The notes under the pieces are model-generated. The model saw only the letters and a list, made by a program, of their open reading frames with translations. It was not told the origin of the DNA and did not search any database. A stretch of DNA of 64,000 bases from SIAQ01 sp963767835. Lineage in GTDB: Bacteria; Planctomycetota; Planctomycetia; Gemmatales; Gemmataceae. The position numbers and the translations under genes are program-made. Location: assembly GCA_963767835.1 (NCBI GenBank), contig CAVYFY010000002.1, positions 503,212-567,211 on the forward strand, in the 5' to 3' direction. Below, piece after piece: positions 55,922-64,000 of the stretch; position 1 is the first letter of the stretch; every line of letters starts with the position of its first letter.

Positions 55922-58900
55922 TTAATTCACCGTCACGAAACCCATTGAGGTAACGGCATGTCCATCGATGGTGGCGTCGAAGATGGCCATGCCGGCGCTC
56001 GTGGCGGTGAAGACAGCGGTATAGGTGCCGTCGCCATTGTCGGTGACGCTGACGAGGCCGGTGCCGGCGGCGGTGCTGGACGGATCCAGGCTGAATTGAA
56101 CATTCAAGCCAGGCACGTAAACCTGGTTGCCATTGTTGTCGGTGGTGGTCAGCGTGACGGTGGTCGTGTCTCCAACGTTAATGGTGCTCGGCGCTGCCAC
56201 CACGGTCGATTGTGCCAAGCTGGGCAAGACGGTGATAACGGTCGTCGATGCGACGAGAACGCCGTTGATGGTAGCGTTGATCGTGTCGATGCCGGGGATG
56301 GTGCTGGTGAAGGTCACGGTGTAGTATCCATTCCCGTAGTCAATAACTGGAGTGCTCAAGGTGCCGCCAGCACTGCCGCTGGCCAGGGAGAAGACGACGT
56401 TCAAGCCGCCGCTGAGTTCCTGGTTACCGTTGGCGTCTCTGGCGGTGAGCGCAATAATGCTTGTGCTCACGCCATTGGATTGAATCGTCGACAAAGAAGC
56501 CGAAACAATGGATTGCGACGGATCAACGGCCCCTGGCGTCACCGTAATGGTGGGTGCGGTGGAGGTAAGGGCGGTGCCATCGATGGTGGCGGTGATGGTG
56601 TTGGTGCCGGCGATGGTGCCGGTGAAGGTGGCGGTGTAGGTGCCATCGCCGTTGTCGGTGACGCTGCTGAAGGTGCCGCTGGCGGTGCCGGCGCCCAGGC
56701 TGAAGACAACCGTGGAGCCGACCGGCGGTTCCTGGTTGCCGTTGGCGTCCCTGGCGGTGAGCGTGACGGTGGTGGTGTCCCCGGACTGGATGGATGCCGG
56801 ATTCACGGAGACGGTGGACTGCGACGCATCGGCCGGCCCGACCACGGTAATGGTGGGCGCGGTGGAAGTAAGGGCCGTGCCATCGATGGTGGCGGTGATG
56901 GTGTTGGTGCCGGCAATCGTGCCGGTGAAGGTGGCGGTGTAGGTGCCATCGCCGTTGTCGGTGACGCTGCTGAAGGTGCCGCTGGCGGTGCCGGCGCCCA
57001 GGCTGAAGACGACCGTCGATCCGCCCATCGGTTCCTGATTGCCGTTGGCGTCCCTGGCGGTCAGCGTGACGGTGGTCGTGCCGTTTAACTCGATTGAAGC
57101 GGGAGAAACCGAGACGGTGGATTGCGACGCATCGGCCGGCCCGACCACGGTAATGGTGGGCGCGGTGGAGGTGAGGGCGGTGCCGTCGATGGTGGCGGTG
57201 ATGGTATTGGTGCCGGCGAGGGTGCCGGTGAAGGTTGCAGTATAGGTGCCATCGCCGTTGTCGGTGACGCTGCTGAAGGTGCCGTCGGCAGTGCCGGCGC
57301 CCAGGCTGAAGACGACCGTGGAACCGCCCACCGGTTCCTGGTTGCCGTTGGCGTCCCTGGCGGTGAGCGTGACCGTGGTGGTGCCGTTCAATTCGATCGA
57401 CGCGGGAGAAACCGAGACGGTGGATTGCGACGCATCGGCCGGCCCGACCACGGTGATGGTAGGCGCGGTCGAGGTGAGGGCGGTGCCGTCGATGGTGGCG
57501 GTGATGGTGTTGGTGCCAGCGATGGTGCCGGTGAACGTCGCGGTGTAGGTGCCATCGCCGTTGTCGGTGACGCTGCTGAAGGTGCCGCTGGCCGTGCCGG
57601 CGCCCAGGCTGAAGACGACCGTGGAGCCGCCCGTGGTTTCTTGGTTGCCATTGGCATCCCTGGCGGTCAGCGTAACGGTGGTGGTGCCATTCAACTGGAT
57701 CGACGCGGGAGAAACGGAGACGGTCGATTGCGACGGATCAACGGCTCCTGGCGTGACCGTAATGGTGGGCGCGGTGGAAGTAAGGGCCGTGCCATCGATG
57801 GTGGCGGTGATGGTGTTGGTGCCGGCAATCGTGCCGGTGAAGGTGGCGGTGTAGGTGCCATCGCCGTTGTCGGTGACGCTGCTGAAGGTGCCGCTGGCGG
57901 TGCCGGCGCCCAGGCTGAAGACAACCGTGGAGCCGCCCAGCGGTTCCTGGTTGCCGTTGGCGTCCCTGGCGGTGAGCGTGACGGTGGTGGTGTCCCCGGA
58001 CTGGATGGATGCCGGATTCACGGAGACGGTGGACTGCGACGCATCGGCCGGCCCGACCACGGTAATGGTGGGCGCGGTGGAAGTAAGGGCCGTGCCATCG
58101 ATGGTGGCGGTGATGGTGTTGGTGCCGGCAATCGTGCCGGTGAAGGTGGCGGTGTAGGTGCCATCGCCGTTGTCGGTGACGCTGCTGAAGGTGCCGCTGG
58201 CGGTGCCGGCGCCCAGGCTGAAGACGACCGTCGATCCGCCCATCGGTTCCTGATTGCCGTTGGCGTCCCTGGCGGTCAGCGTGACGGTGGTCGTGCCGTT
58301 TAACTCGATTGAAGCGGGAGAAACCGAGACGGTGGATTGCGACGCATCGGCCGGCCCGACCACGGTAATGGTGGGCGCGGTGGAGGTGAGGGCGGTGCCG
58401 TCGATGGTGGCGGTGATGGTATTGGTGCCGGCGAGGGTGCCGGTGAAGGTTGCAGTATAGGTGCCATCGCCGTTGTCGGTGACGCTGCTGAAGGTGCCGT
58501 CGGCAGTGCCGGCGCCCAGGCTGAAGACGACCGTGGAACCGCCCACCGGTTCCTGGTTGCCGTTGGCGTCCCTGGCGGTGAGCGTGACCGTGGTGGTGCC
58601 GTTCAATTCGATCGACGCGGGAGAAACCGAGACGGTGGATTGCGACGCATCGGCCGGCCCGACCACGGTGATGGTAGGCGCGGTCGAGGTGAGGGCGGTG
58701 CCGTCGATGGTGGCGGTGATGGTGTTGGTGCCAGCGATGGTGCCGGTGAAGGTTGCAGTGTAGGTGCCGTCGCCGTTGTCGGTGACGCTGCTGAAGGTGC
58801 CGCTGGCCGTGCCGGCGCCCAGGCTGAAGACGACCGTGGAGCCGCCCGTGGTTTCTTGGTTGCCATTGGCATCCCTGGCGGTCAGCGTAACGGTGGTGGT

Positions 58901-61900
58901 GCCATTCAACTGGATCGACGCGGGAGAAACCGAGACGGTCGATTGCGACGGATCAACGGCTCCTGGCGTGACCGTAATGGTGGGCGCGGTGGAAGTAAGG
59001 GCCGTGCCATCGATGGTGGCGGTGATGGTGTTGGTGCCGGCGATGGTGCCGGTGAAGGTGGCGGTGTAGGTGCCATCGCCGTTGTCGGTGACGCTGCTGA
59101 ACGTGCCGCTGGCGGTGCCGGCGCCCAGGCTGAAGACAACCGTGGAGCCACCGGTCGGAAGCTGGTTGCCGTTGGCGTCCCTGGCGGTGAGCGTGACGGT
59201 GGTGGTGTCCCCGGACTGGATGGATGCCGGATTCACGGAGACGGTGGACTGCGACGCATCGGCCGGCCCGACCACGGTAATGGTGGGCGCGGTCGAGGTG
59301 AGGGCGGTGCCATCAATGGTGGCGGTGATGGTGCTGGCGCCGGCGATGGTGCCGGTGAAGGTGGCGGTGTAGGTGCCATCGCCGTTGTCGGTGACGCTGC
59401 TGAACGTGCCGCTGGCGGTGCCGGCGCCCAGGCTGAAGACGACCGTCGATCCGCCCATCGGTTCCTGATTGCCGTTGGCGTCCCTGGCGGTCAGCGTGAC
59501 GGTGGTCGTGCCGTTTAACTCGATTGAAGCGGGAGAAACCGAGACGGTGGATTGCGACGCATCGGCCGGCCCGACCACGGTAATGGTGGGCGCGGTGGAG
59601 GTGAGGGCGGTGCCGTCGATGGTGGCGGTGATGGTATTGGTGCCGGCGAGGGTGCCGGTGAAGGTTGCAGTATAGGTGCCATCGCCGTTGTCGGTGACGC
59701 TGCTGAAGGTGCCGTCGGCAGTGCCGGCGCCCAGGCTGAAGACGACCGTGGAACCGCCCACCGGTTCCTGGTTGCCGTTGGCGTCCCTGGCCGTGAGGGT
59801 GACGGTGGTGGTGCCGTTCAATTCGATCGACGCGGGAGAAACCGAGACGGTGGATTGCGACGCATCGGCCGGCCCGACCACGGTGATGGTAGGCGCGGTC
59901 GAGGTGAGGGCGGTGCCGTCGATGGTGGCGGTGATGGTATTGGCGCCGGCGAGGGTGCCGGTGAAGGTTGCGGTGTAGGTGCCATCGCCGTTGTCGGTGA
60001 CGCTGCTGAAGGTGCCGCTGGCCGTGCCGGCGCCCAGGCTGAAGACGACCGTGGAACCGCCCACCGGTTCCTGGTTGCCGTTGGCGTCCCTGGCGGTCAG
60101 CGTAACGGTGGTGGTGCCATTCAACTGGATCGACGCGGGAGAAACCGAGACGGTCGATTGCGACGGATCAACGGCTCCTGGCGTGACCGTAATGGTGGGC
60201 GCGGTGGAAGTAAGGGCCGTGCCATCGATGGTGGCGGTGATGGTGTTGGTGCCGGCGATGGTGCCGGTGAAGGTGGCGGTGTAGGTGCCATCGCCGTTGT
60301 CGGTGACGCTGCTGAACGTGCCGCTGGCGGTGCCGGCGCCCAGGCTGAAGACAACCGTGGAGCCACCGGTCGGAAGCTGGTTGCCGTTGGCGTCCCTGGC
60401 GGTGAGCGTGACGGTGGTGGTGTCCCCGGACTGGATGGATGCCGGATTCACGGAGACGGTGGACTGCGACGCATCGGCCGGCCCGACCACGGTAATGGTG
60501 GGCGCGGTCGAGGTGAGGGCGGTGCCATCAATGGTGGCGGTGATGGTGCTGGCGCCGGCGATGGTGCCGGTGAAGGTGGCGGTGTAGGTGCCATCGCCGT
60601 TGTCGGTGACGCTGCTGAACGTGCCGCTCGCGGTGCCGGCGCCCAGGCTGAAGACGACCGTCGATCCGCCCATCGGTTCCTGATTGCCGTTGGCGTCCCT
60701 GGCGGTCAGCGTGACGGTGGTCGTGCCGTTTAACTCGATTGAAGCGGGAGAAACCGAGACGGTGGATTGCGACGCATCGGCCGGCCCGACCACGGCAATG
60801 GTGGGCGCGGTGGAGGTGAGGGCGGTGCCGTCGATGGTGGCGGTGATGGTATTGGTGCCGGCGAGGGTGCCGGTGAAGGTTGCAGTATAGGTGCCATCGC
60901 CGTTGTCGGTGACGCTGCTGAAGGTGCCGTCGGCAGTGCCGGCGCCCAGGCTGAAGACGACCGTGGAACCGCCCACCGGTTCCTGGTTGCCGTTGGCGTC
61001 CCTGGCGGTGAGCGTGACCGTGGTGGTGCCGTTCAATTCGATCGACGCGGGAGAAACCGAGACGGTGGATTGCGACGCATCGGCCGGCCCGACCACGGTG
61101 ATGGTAGGCGCGGTCGAGGTGAGGGCGGTGCCGTCGATGGTGGCGGTGATGGTGTTGGTGCCAGCGATGGTGCCGGTGAACGTCGCGGTGTAGGTGCCAT
61201 CGCCGTTGTCGGTGACGCTGCTGAAGGTGCCGCTGGCCGTGCCGGCGCCCAGGCTGAAGACGACCGTGGAGCCGCCCGTCGGTTTCTTGGTTGCCATTGG
61301 CATCCCTGGCGGTCAGCGTAACGGTGGTGGTGCCATTCAACTGGATCGACGCGGGAGAAACCGAGACGGTCGATTGCGACGGATCAACGGCTCCTGGCGT
61401 GACCGTAATGGTGGGCGCGGTGGAAGTAAGGGCCGTGCCATCGATGGTGGCGGTGATGGTGTTGGTGCCGGCGATGGTGCCGGTGAAGGTGGCGGTGTAG
61501 GTGCCATCGCCGTTGTCGGTGACGCTGCTGAACGTGCCGCTCGCGGTGCCGGCGCCCAGGCTGAAGACAACCGTGGAGCCACCGGTCGGAAGCTGGTTGC
61601 CGTTGGCGTCCCTGGCGGTGAGCGTGACGGTGGTGGTGTCCCCGGACTGGATGGATGCCGGATTCACGGAGACGGTGGACTGCGACGCATCGGCCGGCCC
61701 GACCACGGTAATGGTGGGCGCGGTCGAGGTGAGGTCGGTGCCGTCGATGGCGGCGGTGATGGTGTTGGTGCCGGCGATGGTGCCGGTGAAGGTGGCGGTG
61801 TAGGTGCCATCGCCGTTGTCGGTGACGCTGCTGAACGTGCCGCTGGCGGTGCCGGCGCCCAGGCTGAAGACGACCGTCGATCCGCCCATCGGTTCCTGAT

Positions 61901-64000
61901 TGCCGTTGGCGTCCCTGGCGGTCAGCGTGACGGTGGTCGTGCCGTTTAACTCGATTGAAGCGGGAGAAACCGAGACGGTGGATTGCGACGCATCGGCCGG
62001 CCCGACCACGGTAATGGTGGGCGCGGTGGAGGTGAGGGCGGTGCCGTCGATGGTGGCGGTGATGGTATTGGTGCCGGCGAGGGTGCCGGTGAAGGTTGCA
62101 GTATAGGTGCCATCGCCGTTGTCGGTGACGCTGCTGAAGGTGCCGTCGGCAGTGCCGGCGCCCAGGCTGAAGACGACCGTGGAACCGCCCACCGGTTCCT
62201 GGTTGCCGTTGGCGTCCCTGGCCGTGAGGGTGACGGTGGTGGTGCCGTTCAATTCGATCGACGCGGGAGAAACCGAGACGGTGGATTGCGACGCATCGGC
62301 CGGCCCGACCACGGTGATGGTAGGCGCGGTCGAGGTGAGGGCGGTGCCGTCGATGGTGGCGGTGATGGTATTGGCGCCGGCGAGGGTGCCGGTGAAGGTT
62401 GCAGTGTAGGTGCCATCGCCGTTGTCGGTGACGCTGCTGAAGGTGCCGCTGGCCGTGCCGGCGCCCAGGCTGAAGACGACCGTGGAGCCGCCCGTCGGTT
62501 TCTTGGTTGCCATTGGCGTCCCTGGCGGTCAGCGTAACGGTGGTGGTGCCATTCAACTGGATCGACGCGGGAGAAACCGAGACGGTCGATTGCGACGGAT
62601 CAACGGCTCCTGGCGTGACCGTAATGGTGGGCGCGGTGGAAGTAAGGGCCGTGCCATCGATGGTGGCGGTGATGGTGTTGGTGCCGGCGATGGTGCCGGT
62701 GAAGGTGGCGGTGTAGGTGCCATCGCCGTTGTCGGTGACGCTGCTGAACGTGCCGCTCGCGGTGCCGGCGCCCAGGCTGAAGACAACCGTGGAGCCACCG
62801 GTCGGAAGCTGGTTGCCGTTGGCGTCCCTGGCGGTGAGCGTGACGGTGGTGGTGTCCCCGGACTGGATGGATGCCGGATTCACGGAGACGGTGGACTGCG
62901 ACGCATCGGCCGGCCCGACCACGGTAATGGTGGGCGCGGTCGAGGTGAGGGCGGTGCCGTCGATGGCGGCGGTGATGGTGTTGGTGCCGGCGATGGTGCC
63001 GGTGAAGGTGGCGGTGTAGGTGCCATCGCCGTTGTCGGTGACGCTGCTGAACGTGCCGCTGGCGGTGCCGGCGCCCAGGCTAAACACAACCGTGGAGCCG
63101 CCCGTGGTTTCCTGGTTGCCGTTGGCGTCCCTGGCCGTGAGCGTGACCGTGGTGGTGCCGTTCAACTCGATCGACGCCGGAGAAATCGAGACGCTCGATT
63201 GCGAAAGATCAACTGGTCCAGGCGTCACGGTGATGGTGGGCGCGGTGGACGTGAGGGCAGAGCCGTTGATGGTGGCGATGATGGTGTTGGTCCCGGCGAT
63301 CGTGCCCGTGAAGGTTGCGGTGTAGGTGCCGTTGCCGTTGTCGGTGACGCTGCTGAAGGTGCCGCCGGCGGTGCCTGAGCCCAGGCTGAAGGCGACGGTC
63401 AAGCCTGGTATGAATTCTTGAGTGCCGTTGGCGTCGGTGGTGGTCAGCGTGACGGTAGCGGTATTTGCCACTCCCGCCTCGACGCTGCTGGGCGACACCG
63501 AGACCGTTGATAGCGAAAGGCTCGGCGTCACGGTAATGGTTGGTGCGGTTGACGTGAGGGGAGTGCCGTCGATGCTGGCGGTGATGGTGTTGGTGCCCGG
63601 AACGGTGCCGGTGAAGGTCGCGGTGTAAATGCCGTTGCCATGATCGGTGACGGCGCTGAAGGTGCCGCTGGCACTGCCGGCTCCCAGGCTGAAAACGACC
63701 GTCAAGCCGCCGACAGGTTCCTGGTTGCCGTTGGCGTCCTTGGCGGTCAGCGTGACGGTGGTTGTGCCGTTCACCTGGATCGATGCGGGAGAGAATGACA
63801 CGACGGACTGCGACGCATCCGCCGCACCGACGACCGTAATCGTGGGCGCGGTGGCGGTGAGGGTGACGCCGTTGATGGAGGCAACGATGGTGTTGGTGCC
63901 AGCCGTCGTGCCTGTAAAGGTCGCCGTGTAGGTGCCGTCGTCGTTATCGGTCACGCTGCTGAAAGTGCCCTGAGCCGTGCCGGTGCCCAGGCTGAAGGCG
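55922..64000 (-). pseudogene. Giant Ig-like repeat surface protein, C-terminal part (continues past right edge; two base shifts)
   Basis: About 2690 codons, roughly 26 tandem Ig-like domains of 101-102 residues. Each follows VSPASIELNGTTTVTLTARD, ANGNQEPVGGSTVVFSLGAG, VTDNGDGTYTATFTGT and TNTITATIDGTALTSTAPTI, resembling invasin/Big_1 or filamin-type domains of adhesins. The last three domains (55922-56540) and the rightmost four or so (beyond 63170) are more diverged; the middle is a near-perfect 1215-bp array. The C-terminus ends in an Ig domain (GFVTVN) without sorting signal or anchor, so attachment must be N-terminal, outside the window. One inserted C at about 61280 and another at about 62496 (+ strand) each break the frame. 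Likely secreted, adhesive or structural. Confidence 0.85.
56540..63170. repeat. 1215-bp higher-order tandem repeat (about 5.5 copies)
   Basis: Four 303/306-bp domain types recur in the same order. Landmarks recur at 56640, 57855, 59070, 60285, 61501, 62717 and at 57246, 58461, 59676, 60891, 62107: spacing 1215, rising to 1216 across the two inserted bases. Identity between units is very high, which implies recent unequal exchange or gene conversion. The bias also opens long frames on the + strand, which are not genes. Confidence 0.9.

Noticed and set aside
55958..63931. Many long + strand open frames (up to 393 codons) across the Ig-repeat region
   Set aside because: They mirror the minus-strand repeat, show Gly/Asp/Ala low complexity without any domain, and arise from codon bias in the antisense frame.

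Overview
The window looks like a chromosome segment from a planctomycete, most likely Gemmatales/Gemmataceae-like. Evidence: a Planctomycete-type cytochrome c/DUF1549/DUF1553 protein next to a Tat-exported DUF1501 protein, secreted DUF1573 and PQQ-propeller proteins, an FHA-domain protein, high GC, little operon structure, GTG starts, many small palindromic repeats and an expanded ISKra4-family insertion sequence. Genus and species cannot be fixed from the sequence alone.

Layout. 1-136 holds the start of tex, cut by the left edge. 287-1796 is a single-copy, frameshifted ISKra4-type IS. 1914-35208 is mostly chromosomal: a secreted LRR protein (frameshifted), a secreted Ig-like protein, the cytochrome/DUF1501 pair, decayed PD-(D/E)XK (DUF2887-like) genes, an FHA protein, miaA, a YbaK-type deacylase, a HAD phosphatase, a DUF1573 protein, a PQQ-propeller protein, two lipoproteins, an Hsp70 paralogue, an alpha/alpha-toroid-like protein, a FabH-type ketoacyl synthase, a tripartite RND pump (permease, adaptor, TolC) followed by an ABC-F ATPase, and a large prolyl-4-hydroxylase-like protein.

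35700-54700 is accessory DNA. It opens with the 3' half of a tRNA-Leu(UAA), a likely attachment-site scar. It holds a small AlpA-like DNA-binding protein, a P4-type primase-helicase and the 3' part of a type III Mod methyltransferase: the remains of an integrative or satellite element. It has been hit repeatedly by four near-identical copies of one ISKra4-family IS (1673-1674 bp, 9-bp target duplications), one IS630-family IS and two copies of a group II intron (one 5'-truncated). Removing the insertions at their duplications rebuilds three host genes, including a zinc-ribbon/membrane/peroxiredoxin fusion.

54999-64000 carries a low-molecular-weight phosphatase fused to an eIF1/SUI1 domain, then the C-terminal part of a giant surface protein made of about 26 Ig-like repeats arranged in a 1215-bp higher-order repeat and running off the right edge.

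Single-base frameshifts occur in many otherwise well-conserved genes (positions in the findings). Some may be sequencing errors rather than true pseudogenes, so 'pseudogene' here means 'reading frame broken in this sequence'.
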